Shown: positions 13,201 through 24,195 of the stretch, piece by piece
How the letters are laid out: every line of letters starts with the position of its first letter
Position numbering within the stretch: the first letter of the stretch is position 1
NCBI RefSeq assembly: GCF_036370855.1
Contig: NC_088105.1
Location: 12,467,619 to 12,531,618, forward strand
Direction of reading: 5' to 3'
DNA length: 64,000 nt
From: Dromaius novaehollandiae
Taxonomy: Eukaryota; Chordata; Aves; Casuariiformes; Dromaiidae
Translations under genes and position numbers: made by a program
Notes under the pieces: generated by a model
Database searches by the model: none
Told to the model about the DNA's origin: nothing
Seen by the model: the letters and a program-made list of their open reading frames with translations, nothing else

Positions 13201-15284
13201 TTGTGTGTGCCAGCTAGGTATGCAGTCATTACAATATTTAAAAACTAAATAAAACACTCCCAGAGAAACTACTGAACAACAGCTTTAAAAAGATCATTTT
13301 GAAAGGGAGCTACCAATTTACAAGGGTGATTTTCTAAGGTCATAAGAAGTTACTTCTAAAGTCTCAGTGAGAGCCAAACACTCTGCAACCCAGCAGTCCT
13401 TGGAAAACCTCTTCCAAATCCAGTCTCAGCGAATAAAAGTTCTTTCCTAAAGGACACCCATAAACACTTTGGGTTTTAAATCTTCTTCATGCTTGCTGCA
13501 GAGAGAAAGCATCAACATTTTGTGAACTTTATTGCAGGAAAGAAGCAACGTTTTACCTTAAAAACTCCCGAACCATAGCACATATCATCTGTGCCATGGC
13601 TAGTGGCCAAAGCCTCTGAGGGGTGGTGGAAGCACATCCCGCGAGGCTTGGGGCGTGCTCAGGGGCTGACCAGGGGCGGACACTCCTGATGTGGCATCCC
13701 GCAGGTAGCACTCGTTTGAGGCACATGTCCTGGCCACAGCTGACGCTGGGACGCTGCACACAAACTCAGCCACGCTACCTCAGAGCACCCGTTGCATTGC
13801 TGAGGATAACGCGGCTGCCAGGGGCTGCCCCGGGACTCTCAGCACAGCAGCAGGCAGTACCAAACAGCAGAGGGGATGGCAAGGCCATAACCCTGCACAT
13901 CTGTTTGCAGCATCTGTCTGTAGCTTAAACGTTTGCAGGACGAGACGAAGTATGCTGGTGCATGCCTCAGAGAGTTTGCAACCTGCTGTTCTCAAAATGG
14001 GCTCCTCTGTCAGTGCAGATTTGGTTGTTTTTCCATAATATTTGTACTACAGGCACCTCCAGCGACCCTGAATGAGATGCAGACTGTGTTATGCCCTGGA
14101 CAAGACTCTGTGGAGAAATGCCCCATGTCACAAGGACTCAGGAGAGGTGAGGGGACCTTTGCATTTCACAAACACGTAGGGGTTGTCATTCATTCTCCTT
14201 TGGCTTTGGACATGTCAACTGAGCTGGCATCCTCCATTCGCTGTTTGCGGAGATGGGAGGAGCCCACCCAAACTTGCCAGCAGAGCTGCCCATTTGAGCC
14301 ACCTGGGGCAAAAATGAGCCAAAACAGTGTAAAATGATTCAGCTTTAGGTCTTTGTCACACCAGCAGCTAAGCCAGGATTTCCAGGGGGAGCCAAGTCAT
14401 TCACTGCAGGTGGCGGTAGGGATGGGAGCAGTGCTGGTCAGGGAGGGGAGCACGGACTACCTTGTGGGGACGTGACAGGATGGGATTGAGGTCCCAGGTC
14501 ACTCGCTGAGGACCACCAGTATTTCACTCGCAGATGGGAGTTGTCTAATACCAACCTGCTGAATTGCTGTGGTGCAAAGCTGGGAGAGGTGAGGGGACAG
14601 CATCCTCCGGCACATGGCTTGTGTACCTGGAAGACAGTATGTGGACTGGCCTTATCACATGCTGGACTGGGCTGTCGCAAGCGGGCTCAGACAGAGCGTT
14701 CACAAGTTACAGGCTATAGGGAGTCAATACACAGCTGGGGATATTTGGCACTTCATGATAATAAGTGATTTTCACATCATATAATACTTTACTGAAAATA
14801 TATATCATAAACACTGCTGCTTCTTAGTGTTTGGCAACCATCTGTCCTTCTGTCATGCCACTGAAAGACAGTGGTTTCCTGTGACGACTTTTGCAGAGGT
14901 GGCAGGAGCTACACAGCTGGCCGACACCAAGAGCACAGCTGGCGGTGCACAGCTGCATGTCCATGAGAAGGGCGGATGGGGCCACGACAGTGGCACATGT
15001 GACAGCCATGGAAAGTGTCACAGCCACGGGCAGCAGGGCTGGGAGAGGTGTCGGAAGAGGGCCCTGGCCAGTTCTCAGGTGGCAGCCAGCACCCCCAGAC
15101 GGGGACATGGGCTACCTCGAATGGGCTAACAAAAATGATGCAGCAGAGCAAAGTTGTAATGGTGTACAGAAACCTGCACCTGTGGGGTGTCCCTGGTGTC
15201 TCCATCTCCCTAGGACCTCTGCGGGATCCACACATCCCAAACCGCTGAAAACCGTGTCCTATTGTCCCAGGGCTGTATTGACCT
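10291..15284. other. Intergenic DNA, nothing recognised
   Basis: Mixed to AT-rich sequence without an identifiable exon. The only distinct items are a short TAA microsatellite and A/T runs. Frames of up to 186 codons near 10,437-10,997 and 157 codons or fewer elsewhere match no family I know. Confidence 0.55.
11283..11304 (+). repeat. (TAA)n microsatellite
   Basis: About seven uninterrupted trinucleotide copies, followed by an A-run. A simple sequence repeat of ordinary length, likely polymorphic. Confidence 0.9.
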
Positions 15285-15560
15285 TACCTCCGGCTTGCCT
15301 GACAGATGTTTGCTCTTACAAACGTCTGGTGATGGAGACTCCATGCTCTTCCTAGGCCAATTTGCTCACTGTTTTGCTGACCTAACTGCAAGGAAGCCCT
15401 TCCTAACATCTAGCCCAGGTCTCGCTTGCTTTACCTATCCACCATGGACACTGAAAACAGATTAGCCCTGTCTCTTTACAGCTGCATTTTATATATTTAA
15501 AGACTATTATCATGTCTTCTCCCCTGCAATTCAACCCCGGCTCATTCACTTGAGCATTTA
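15285..15560 (-). repeat. CR1-type LINE 3' fragment
   Basis: The plus strand follows the antisense of the CR1 3' end in order: 'cctgacagatgtttg', 'tgatggagactcca', 'cctaggccaatttg', 'aggaagcccttcctaac', and 'actattatcatgtc'. The element therefore lies on the minus strand. It is diverged and 5'-truncated, which is typical of CR1. It shares the dominant LINE family of birds, turtles and crocodilians. Confidence 0.75.
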
Positions 15561-16260
15561 ACAACAATAAGTTTGTTTGATGAAATTCAATTTGTTTAGA
15601 GCAGTGGTTCTAACAATCCACTCTCTGCCAAAAATAACAAACGTTTAGTAAATTTCTCTTCCAATCGCTAGTTTTATCAACTGTTTTGACAGTTAGATTG
15701 CAATTTTTAACCCAAATGGTTATAATTAAAGCAATTGCTTTCTAATTTTTCTATATAAATGTTTGAATTACACCTTTTACATTGGCTGAGCAATACAATT
15801 AAAAGTATTAAACAACTGTCATGAGATATTTAGCTCATTTTTTAGAAAGTATTCTTTTAAAGAAATTTTGAAAATATTTATAAAGTATCTTTAGAAGTTA
15901 TTAGCTGCAAAAATATTTCTTTAGCTATTTAAAAATACATATCAGTATCTGTTCAGCTCTAGTTTCGCCATCCAAAGCGGTAAATTTATAATCTTCAGGA
16001 TATTTGTGGTGAGGATGAATTTTATTTTATTTTACCAGCTTCTTTTTTTCTGAAGATGATTTTATTTTACCAGTTTTTAATCCTGTTAAGATGGAGGTGG
16101 ACAACTTTCTTCATACAAACATCTTAAGACAACGAATTACCAGGGAATATTTTTGTACGGCAAATTTATCTTAAATATCCTTAGTGAGGAAAGAAAGAAA
16201 GATACCCAAAAATGTCAGTAAAGGGTTTTCATTTTTTAAAAATGAAAATGTTCATATTGC
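15561..16260. promoter_or_regulatory. AT-rich unique block, candidate regulatory DNA
   Basis: About 700 bases of strongly AT-rich, mostly non-repetitive sequence follow the CR1 fragment, with many TTTAAA, TAATT and TATTTA words. There is no frame over about 60 codons. It could be an enhancer, a matrix-attachment-type region, or simply old AT-rich spacer. Confidence 0.2.
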
Positions 16261-19200
16261 ATGCTGAGCAGTTTTCAGTTCCGATCTTACTTTTTGAAAG
16301 CTGAATTTTCCTTAAGGAAAAAAAACCAAAAGAGTTAAACTAGGAAACCTGGGGGCTTTCAAATCTGAGATGTTTTGAGACTCGGTTTCAAAGCAAACAA
16401 ATCCATGCAATGCGGAGCATCCTGTGAAAACAAGCAGCGTTCCCCACCCAGCCCCGCTTGTCGCCGGCACAGTCCAGCCCCGCAGAGGAGCGTGTTCAGC
16501 GCCGGCTCGGCGCAGAGCCCCAGACACCCAGGATCGTTTCTCCCGAAGCTCCGACCCGGCTCCCTGGCTTTGGCTGCCGACAGACTGCGGCGCCCTCGGG
16601 AAGGAGTCGCAGGAAGCCCGGGAAATTTGCAGCTCACGGCATCCGTGGCAAAACACGTCCTGACTTCTAAGCCCAGCGTGGTGTTTTCATATCCCACACC
16701 CCAGGCTGTGCTGGGACTTTTTCCCTTGGTCCAGACCGCATCTCCCTGCTGCACAACCCTGCCTCCACGGACAGCCCGAGGCAGCCGGGAAGGAGCGGGG
16801 AGAGCTCTGCCAGCAGCTCTGCTAGGATGCACCCCTTCTTCCCTGGCATTTACGAAGCAAAACTTGGCCCTTTAACGTAAAGCTGTGCTTTCAAATCGTA
16901 GCCTCAGCCCAAGGATCAGATTATCCCTAAGGCCTCTGTGAACGGTAACTCAGAGAAGGAAAGTCTCAGCCTTTAACTTGTTACATAGGAGCATTTGCAT
17001 CTTTGCTAGAAAATGTTTAAAGATCCACAAATCAAAAGATGCTGAAAACTGTTGGTTTACATGGTTTAAGCAGCAGTTTTTCAATGTAGGTTTTTTCAAC
17101 TGGTAGCTCTTTAGATAAGCAGATTTTTGTTTCCCTCTAAGAAATTCTTACAAACCAAAAAAAAAAAACCCACCCTGTTTTGGGCCCAGAAATAACATCT
17201 CTGACTTGATCCCTCTGGGAACTTAGGAGAACAGAAACTGGGGAGGTAGAATAATGCTATATTTTGTAATTCAGCTTTCTCATCTTACTCTAGAATGAGA
17301 AGAAATCATTTTACACTGATAACACTAATTCCATTAGATTTGCCTGAATACACAATAACATTTCAAGGGGGGAGAGCAACAGTGAGCTTATTTGCCATGC
17401 AGATTATAAAAATATATTTATTGTACAGTAAGAGAATCCCAAGCGAAAACTGGAGGCAATCATCTACTTTCAAGTGAGAAGGAATCTCCTCTCACAGTGA
17501 CTTTTCCTATGGTGAGCAATGGAAGATGTAGCCAGATGTGGAGTCTTACTGATGTCAGTAAAGAAGGGTCACATTTTGGTATCGAAAGGTGTTTTTGCAC
17601 AAATACTGAAGCCAGCCCACTGCAATATGGAAGGCCACTGTGAGACGATGTTAGGGCTGTGTTCTCATGTTATTACAGAGGTTTGATTCACCGGCTATGA
17701 TTTTATATCCAGAATAAAGCAGCCAAGAGGCAGAGTAAAACACAGAGCACTCACAATTAACCCACTCCAGAGCCAAGGGGGTGTACCGCAGTTATATTAT
17801 CTTGTTGCACTCAGGGATTCATCATGCCAGAGGCTGAGCTCTGGGTTCCCAATGCAGTTACAGCCCCAAGTACCTGATTATGAGCACGCCGGTGCGGTGC
17901 CCGAGCCAGGCATCTTGGCACTTCCTTGGATCAGCCCAGTAAGGCCCAATTAAAGAACAGGGCGCTAGCACATGCCTGAGGTTAAACACATATTTGTGCA
18001 CTGTTTTGGATCAGGGCTGGGGGCCCAGGCTCAGCTAGCCTAATTTCCACCTTGGTTTCTGTGTCTGGTGTTTCCTAATGGATAGCTCTCAGCCTGCAGG
18101 GGTATTTAGCCAGTAAAGAAACACCGAACACAGAGACCAGTATTGAAATTAGCCCCTAGGCAGAATCTAATCCACAGCCCACTGAACAATGGAAAAAGTC
18201 TGATCGCCTTAATGGGCTGTAGAAGAGTTAAAGTTCAGTACAGGAGTGTTTGCAGCCTCAAGGCCTGAAGTGCCCTCTTGCTTTCAGTGCCATACTAAGG
18301 AATTAAATTACTCATCTCAAGTTTGGAAGCTTCCTGGACTGTTAAGCAAGGAATCAGTAAAAGAAGCTTTCACAATATGGATGCCAAAAGCATCCTTTAA
18401 AGGACAAACTAAATCCACAAGCAAAGTCATTTTTAAAAGGTAGGACTTGCTCCTTGTTCACACAGAAACATGGCTTGGATGGACATGATAGTTCTTCCTA
18501 AGCCAGCCTGCATTATGTTCTGGTAAGAGGTGGGATAATACTTACATAGATACAGTCTGAAGTATTTTTCAGTAGAAAGAAATAAACGGATGTAGGATTT
18601 TTTTGGCTTTGTTTCTTTCAGGATGGTATTTCCCCAGGTCTCTTACATTGTATGTCACAGTCCTCAGGAACTCACAACAGGGCCTGAAACACAAGCAGAA
18701 AGAAAATTGTCTTTCCATGTAGAAGTCTTTCTCTGTCCCACATTATGGTTTGGCCATTTACTGTGAACATATTGCTCTGTGTGTTACTACTACAGTGAGC
18801 AAAGTGGTGAGGAGAGTTAGGTTAAATATATATGTCTAAGTCAGGGAGCTCCTTACAGGAAGAGCTTATTTGTCTCGTCAAAAAAAAAAAAAAGTTCAGG
18901 ACTGATAAACTGATAAAAATTTAAGTAATGTCCTGATACAAATTGCATCTCTCCCAGGTTGAAATGTCACCTGAGGTCTGACCCAGAGAGTCTGAATTTG
19001 CCAGCCTATGATGGCATTTCCACACTGATTTGAGAATTGCTCAAGAAGTGATGTATTTGTGATCTGATGGCACTTGCTGCTTCTAAAAGCCATCTGGCTC
19101 AGGACAGAAAAAAAAAAACAACAAAAAAATGGGTGCACCAGTCATGGAGGTCTCTGGGTACCCCCTGAGATAGCCATTCTTGAATCAGGAAAAGAGGTGG

Positions 19201-19459
19201 GAGTCAAATCCAGCCCCAGACTTAAAAGAAAGTTTTGGGTTGTTGCTTCTTCATCTTTATCTGTGTCTTTCATCATCTCTCTTCTGAAGAGGGGATGGAA
19301 AAGGAGGCTTCTGTTTTCTCTTCCTCTTGTCCTTGTCCAAAGCCCTGTTGTAGCCATGGCTGCTGGGAGGATACTTTTGTCCTAGGTGGCAAACATGCAG
19401 TACCTTGTTATGTGCACAGGCCTTTAATCAGCCAGAGAGCACCAACAGCCTCCATTTTC
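16261..19459. other. Intergenic DNA with a small CpG-rich patch
   Basis: A GC-rich patch at roughly 16,430-16,830 carries overlapping frames of up to 166 codons on both strands and no recognised product. The remainder is AT-rich spacer with short A-runs (about 17,157-17,168; 18,881-18,893; 19,110-19,128). Confidence 0.5.
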
Positions 19460-19720
19460 TAAATCTGCCGTTTGCCCCATGAAATGACTTCACTACGTTA
19501 TAATTGTTCCTGGAGAAAGCTGGCCGAATGGCTGGTAATTAAACCTTCGGCTGATGGAAACTGTTAAAACTGCTTTGCCTATAGCGTTATAGTTAACAAC
19601 TCAAAAGTCTTTATACTTTTTCTATAAAACACATGGGAGTTTTATGCCTGGAATATCTGCTGTAATAAAGAGAACAGGGTGCTTCATTTTTGTTTGTAGC
19701 ATTAAAACTTGGAAAAGAAG
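19460..19720. promoter_or_regulatory. Candidate conserved noncoding element 5' of GORAB
   Basis: Unique AT-rich sequence about 1.4 kb upstream of the GORAB start. It contains GGTAATTAAA near 19,534 and several TTATA and TAAAA words, and has no repeats or ORF. A regulatory role is suggested only by motif content and position. Confidence 0.25.
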
Positions 19721-20819
19721 AAAGAACTAAAGCTCAAGAATGAGATCTGGAGCTTTTACTTCATGAAGTACAGCTGGTATCTGTGGGTTTGATATAGCCC
19801 ATTATAGTGATTTAGATAGCTAATTTCTATATAGGCATATAAATGGGAATTAGGTATTTGCATCCTGTTGCAGATCTGGTCAAAACGGATTCACTGTAAA
19901 ATTCAAGCTGACACCTGGTTTTGCCTCCTGCACTTCCTGGAGCTTGAGGGCATTTGAGCCAAGGTTTGATTGCGGTTCCAACTCAGACCCCTTCTGTGCT
20001 TGGGAAAGTTTCCCAGGGGATGCTGTCACCCAGTTCGCAGGTGTACTCAGCACCCCTCAGCCCCAGGCTTGCCAAGGAAGACCTCCCAATCCCTGCTGAT
20101 AGACTCTAGACAACCGTGCCCCGCTACTCTACTGCTGGCCATCAGCAAAGTCTCTGTTTCGTATCAAGGCCTAGGACTGAGTCGATGGTGAAAAATGGCA
20201 ACACTTCTACTCCCCAAAGGGCTCTGCAAGTCCTATTGGCAACACTTAACACCTGCCAGAGAGTGGCAATTCCAGGCCATTTCTCCTCTGGCTCGGACTG
20301 GTATTTATGGGATGTGTTAGTCACGCAGAAGCTGTTAAAAGTGCTTCAGTGATAAATCACAAAGTCTTACATGGTCATCTAGTTATGAGCTTGCTTGGGG
20401 AGACAGCAATACTTCAGAGCTTGACTAATCCCGTACAGATTGGAACGGATGGCAAGTGTGACGGATACAGTTAGGCACTGAAAATGTCCCCTTTTTATTG
20501 CCAGTGATGTATTATTTAAGCCTCCAGCCTGCAGGACTACCTCAGCTAAGCCCAGGGCTCACGCCCTTGTGTGCCACCGGACTGTCTCCCAGGGGAGGTA
20601 AGCTTGCCTGCCCATGGCAGGACCTCTAATGCGCTTAAAGCAGCCACACGTGTTTGTGCCAGATGGATATGACGCCTTCATGGCTACTGCTAGCGAGTGA
20701 GGAAACACTGCTGTTTGGTGCAGGAGTTTTTCAGTTTATACATAAGGAGGGAAGTGCGGGGCCAACTGCTCTCTCCATGGCTTTGCATCCCCAGCAGCCG
20801 TCGGGGGTGCACACCAAAC
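19721..20819. other. GORAB 5' flank, nothing recognised
   Basis: Ordinary mixed sequence leading into the CpG island. No exon, repeat or clear regulatory signature is seen. Confidence 0.5.
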
Positions 20820-20946
20820 CACTCGCCAAGCCCAAGCCCCGCTGCGCTGCCAGCTCGCCCAGGGCCCCTGCGCTGCGCCGCCTGCGCCTCCCCCGCCCTT
20901 CCCCGCCCCTCCGGGCGCCATCTTCCCCCGCGTCCCGCCCCGCCGC

Positions 20947-20960
20947 GTTGCCATGGTGAC
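20947..20960 (+). promoter_or_regulatory. RFX-type X-box
   Basis: The word GTTGCCATGGTGAC fits the RFX consensus of two inverted half-sites (RYYNYY, 1-3 spacer bases, RRNRAC) at every defined position. It lies 139 bases upstream of the GORAB start codon. RFX factors drive many centriole and cilium genes. Binding is inferred, not shown. The site contains an ATG at 20,953 that would open an out-of-frame uORF if transcribed. Confidence 0.55.
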
Positions 20961-21098
20961 GGTAGGCCCCCTCCCCTGCCCGCAGCGCCGCCGGCCGGGC
21001 TGGCCGCGGCGTTCGCCTGCGGCGAGCGGGCGGCGGTGGCGGGGCAGCCGCGGGCCCTGCCCGCCGCGGGCGCCCCGTCAGCGGAAGGAGGAAGCGCC

Positions 21099-21168
21099 AT
21101 GGCCGGCGCCGGCGCCTGGGCCGGCTTCTCGCAGGAGGAGCTGCGGCGCCTGCGGGGCCCGCGCCCAG
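21099..21168 (+). CDS. GORAB: GORAB coding exon 1 (golgin, RAB6-interacting)
   Basis: Encodes residues 1-23 plus one base of codon 24. It begins MAGAGAWAGFSQEELRRLRG, close to the human short-form N terminus that I recall (MAQGWAGFSEEELRRLK). The start sits in a strong context, GCGCCATGG, and is the first in-frame ATG; the frame stays open upstream only because the DNA is GC-rich. The exon ends at a CAG|GTACGG donor in phase 1. GORAB is a peripheral trans-Golgi protein that binds RAB6 and ARF5 and SCYL1, and it supports COPI retrieval and glycosylation. Human loss causes gerodermia osteodysplastica, and the fly protein is centriolar. The five exons join in one frame to 377 residues. The human longer form, with an upstream ATG, has no counterpart here. 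Confidence 0.92.
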
Positions 21169-22453
21169 GTACGGACGCGGCCGGGCTCCTGCGGGGGCGC
21201 CGGCACCGGGCTGGCTGCACCGCCCGCCCTGGGAGCAGCGGCGGCGGCGGGGCCGGGCCCGCAGCGCCTCCTGCGCCCCGCCCCCGCCCCTCAGCCGCAC
21301 ACACCCGCCCCCCGGTTCTCTTCCTCCGTCCGCGCCCCCAGCCGCCACCTCCACCCCTCTGTCCGTCCGCTCAGCCCCACACACCCATCCCCCCCATCCA
21401 TCCACCTTGGCCGTTCTGGGTATCACTTCAGCCCCCAAATCCACCCCCTCAGCCCCCCCATCCTTCCCCCTCACCTTCCCGTCCCCTCAGCCCCACACAT
21501 GCCTCCCCCCCGGCCTTTCCAGCCCCACCCAGCCTTCCCCCTAGCGTTCTCATCCCCTCAGCCCCCCACATCCTTTCCCCAGCCTTCCCATCCCTTTGCC
21601 CCTCCCATCCACCCCCCTCAGCCTTCCCATCCCTGCAACCCCTCCCATCCACCCTGCCAGGCTTCCCATTCCCCCTCACACACACATGCATTCCCCTCAG
21701 CCTTCTCCCTCCCTGACCCACCTGTCCCTCCCCTCAGTCTTCCTGTTGCCTTGGCCCCCCACCCCATCCATCCCCCAGCCTTCCCATCTCCTTGCCCCCC
21801 ATCCATCCTTGTAGTTTTCCCAATCCTTCTGTCCCCCACGTCTGTCCCTTCAGTCTCCCTGTGCCTTCAGTCCTCCATCCCTCCCCTTACCAGCCTGCCT
21901 TGGCCTCTCCATGCAGCTGCTTGGCCCCCGCAGTTGGCTTCCTCATCTCTCTCTGCTCCCCTCCCCAGCCTTCCATCCAGCCCCTCTCTGTCTCTCCACT
22001 GCCAACCTCTCTCTGTCACCTTTCCATCCCTTCCAGCTCCCTGTCCTGCCCCCACACCAATCTATCCACCAGCTTACTTTGTAAACTCCCAGTTTATGAA
22101 GTTTATAAAGGGCTCTACTTTAGCGCTGTGTCTGTCTCCCCACGATTCCCCCAAGGGTTACCTCAATTATTCCTAAGGCTCCCCTGTTGGTGCCCTGCTC
22201 CAAGCCCTTCATTCCTCCCTCTCCTGGTTCTGGATGCTCAGATTGTCTAAACCTCCGTATTCTTAGACTAACAAAGCATTTCCAGGTACCTGGATTTTCC
22301 CCCACCTTGCCTTCCCCCGGCACCTGGCATGTCTTTTCCTTAGGCTGGTTTTGCCCCAGTTTGTTTGCTTTCCTGGAAAAGCTAATTCACAGAGTCTATC
22401 TTTGACCTTATGGTTTTAGTTTAACTCTGTTTCTTCTCCTCATCCACTGGTAG
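21169..22453 (+). other. GORAB: GORAB intron 1
   Basis: GT-AG intron of 1,285 bases. Its first part is the tail of the CpG island. Most of the rest is a C-rich degenerate tandem repeat, listed separately. The 3' end has a pyrimidine tract and the acceptor GGTAG at 22,449-22,453. A second AG two bases later would break the frame. Confidence 0.85.
21290..22070 (+). repeat. C-rich degenerate minisatellite in GORAB intron 1
   Basis: About 780 bases are built from diverged copies of a unit of roughly 15-25 bases like CCCTCAGCCTTCCCATCC. CCATCC, CAGCC and TTCCC words recur throughout, and purines are rare on this strand. Copy boundaries are blurred. The bias leaves long Pro/Ser/His-rich frames open (407 codons on the plus strand), which are not genes. 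Confidence 0.75.
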
Positions 22454-22806
22454 AGTTGTCTGAATTCTCGGAGCAGCAGCGTCGCCCCCACACCGTGAAT
22501 AAGAGCCGGCAGCAGCTGCAACGAGAAAAAGCCCTCCAGGAGCACTGTCAGAAGCTGGGAGTGCAGGATGGAGCAGCCTCTGTACTTCCTGAGCAGTTAC
22601 TTTCTGTACCAGAACACAAGCCTTGTCATCCTCAGCAGTCTGTGGCACCACCTCACCCTCCTTCAAAGGGAGACCAAAGGCAACGTGACAGCCAAGATCT
22701 GCAGAAGGAACCGAGGCTGGGAGATCCATGTAATGGCAATGAAAATGCCCAGAACTTCCCTGCAAAGTCAAACTTGAAAGTGGAGAAAAAGAAAGTGGAA
22801 TTGTTA
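22454..22806 (+). CDS. GORAB: GORAB coding exon 2
   Basis: Encodes residues 24-141. It opens E-L-S-E-F-S-E after the split codon G|AG, then the conserved block KSRQQLQREKAL and LGVQDGAASVLPEQLLS, matching human GORAB (LGLQDGSTSLLPEQLLS). A poorly conserved linker rich in Pro, Gln and Asn follows (about residues 74-125), and then the basic block LKVEKKKVEL that leads into the coiled coil. I placed the end at the consensus donor GTAAGT (22,807). A second usable donor, GTTAGT at 22,803, would pair with the earlier acceptor of exon 3 and change only one residue. Confidence 0.9.
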
Positions 22807-24097
22807 GTAAGTCGGTAGAATCAAGGGATTTATTTTATTCTCTGTTGAGTCATTCTTTTGCTGTGCAGTAAAATGAAACTGAATATTGAACTTTCCTGTA
22901 CCTTTTAGGAAGGTTAGAGAGATCATGGTTGCTTCCTCTCTGTTGAACCTGTTTTCCTCTCTGTTTGGGTTAAACCTGATTTGAGGTAGTCTAATACATG
23001 CAGATAAACCCCATGCTGTCTTCAAATAATTTTCTGTGGCAGTGGGGCTGTGAATTGTAAAGCATCCAAGGTACGGGACTGTCTTAATGGTTTATAAAGG
23101 CCTAATCTCACTGATGTCATGCTGTGTAAATAAGCCAGAATCCACAACAAAAAGCCCTTTTGAAAGTACTATGGGTCTACTGTGATCTCTAACTTTGTTT
23201 CCTTTCAAAATACTGCAGGAAACTTGTTAATGCCAAAAGTGTTGGTAAGGAGTTAAAATTTCAGGTTTAAGCAGCAGTTCTCTAGCTCTTATGATTCAAG
23301 ATGAGACCCTCTCGAGGCTCACACCCCATGCATCAGCCCACAGTGGGTTGTCTGTCTCCCTCAGAAGCATCAAAAAGGTCCGTGTGAGAGGAAGAGAGAA
23401 AATATTGAACATGGTGGTCTGGGAATTGACTGATCAGCTACAGCAATTACTTTGTTCCTCATGCAGAATGCAGATTGTAACATGTAAAAGGAAGCTGCTG
23501 TCTCAGTGCTAGGGAGGAATGTATATCCCATATGAGATGGCTTGTTTTTACCTCTTGAAATTTTTCTTCCTGTCTGTATCCAAGTGCTAATTTTCTTTTT
23601 TTCCCTCATTAGGCACACAGTTTTGTACAGTATTCTCTTTATTCTCCTGCCTGCAAAGCAAAGTGTGATGGGCTGAAAGACGAATTCTCATTCTAGGGCA
23701 TATATTTTATTTTTAAAACTCTCAACAATGCTACTCCAGCCTTGATCTCCTCTGCAGGTCCAAACTTTCCTGCCCGATATAATCTGTTACAAGCAGCTGG
23801 TTGGCTAGTTGGTTGCCAAACTGTCTTCCATGCATCACTGATACTTCCTAAAATAGGGCTCAGCAGCTTTCCAAGTGTGGTATGCCAGACTGTATTGGCC
23901 TAAATGACTTTTCTTCTTACAGATGATTCTTTTTGCCTCAGAACTGAAACACTGACCTGTTTGTTGTTCCTTTGGCATTTTTAGAGGGTGGTCCACAAAT
24001 TGTGATGGTGGATATTTGTGTCATCTGGGGTGTATAGAAGACAAGGAGAGAAATGAACTTATTAATTTTGATCTTCTTGTTGTCAATGAACAGGCAG
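22807..24097 (+). other. GORAB: GORAB intron 2
   Basis: GT-AG intron of about 1,291 bases, AT-rich, without a recognised repeat or internal exon. Both ends carry two candidate splice sites four bases apart. Confidence 0.8.
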
Positions 24098-24195
24098 GAA
24101 AAATCACGATGGGAAATCCTCCAGCAGGAGCAGCGGCTGATGGAAGAGAAGAATAAACGCAAGAAGGCACTCCTGGCCAAAGCTATTGCTGAGAG
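24098..24195 (+). CDS. GORAB: GORAB coding exon 3
   Basis: Encodes residues 142-173 and two bases of codon 174. It reads [20 protein letters not shown], then a basic run and ALLAKAIAE, nearly identical to human. This is the N-terminal part of the long coiled coil that mediates dimerisation and Golgi and RAB6 binding in the family. It ends at AG|GTGAGG in phase 2. The start is either 24,098, paired with the exon 2 end at 22,806, or 24,094, paired with 22,802. The second pairing restores the Gln seen in human GORAB. Confidence 0.9.

Larger units (their letters stand above)
20820..21330 (+). promoter_or_regulatory. GORAB: GORAB CpG-island promoter
   Basis: A sharp rise in CpG density surrounds the GORAB start codon. 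Many GC-box words (CCCCGCCC and CCCGCCCC) lie at about 20,890-20,945. A YY1-type word, CGCCATCTT (reverse of AAGATGGCG), lies at 20,916-20,924. An X-box lies at 20,947-20,960. There is no TATA box, which fits a broadly expressed trafficking gene. The exact transcription start cannot be read from sequence and probably lies between about 20,900 and 21,080. Confidence 0.75.

Noticed and set aside
1-20800. Possible exons of the human upstream neighbour NTMT2 (METTL11B)
   Set aside because: I looked for methyltransferase-like motifs and the NTMT2 sequence in the translations and found none, so the gene is either outside the window or absent.
21099-21101. A GORAB start further upstream
   Set aside because: The frame is open upstream but has no ATG, and the ATG at 21,099 has a strong context and matches the N terminus of the human short form.
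20690-22176. Long frames of 204 to 407 codons around the GORAB island, on both strands
   Set aside because: They run through the CpG island and the C-rich minisatellite, are low-complexity (Pro, Ser, His, Arg, Gly), and cross the GORAB exon 1 donor. Only the 23 codons from 21,099 to 21,168 fit a known protein.
22456-22458. Acceptor two bases later at GORAB exon 2
   Set aside because: Using the AG at 22,454-22,455 would break the frame with exon 1. The AG at 22,452-22,453 keeps it and gives a Glu codon across the junction.
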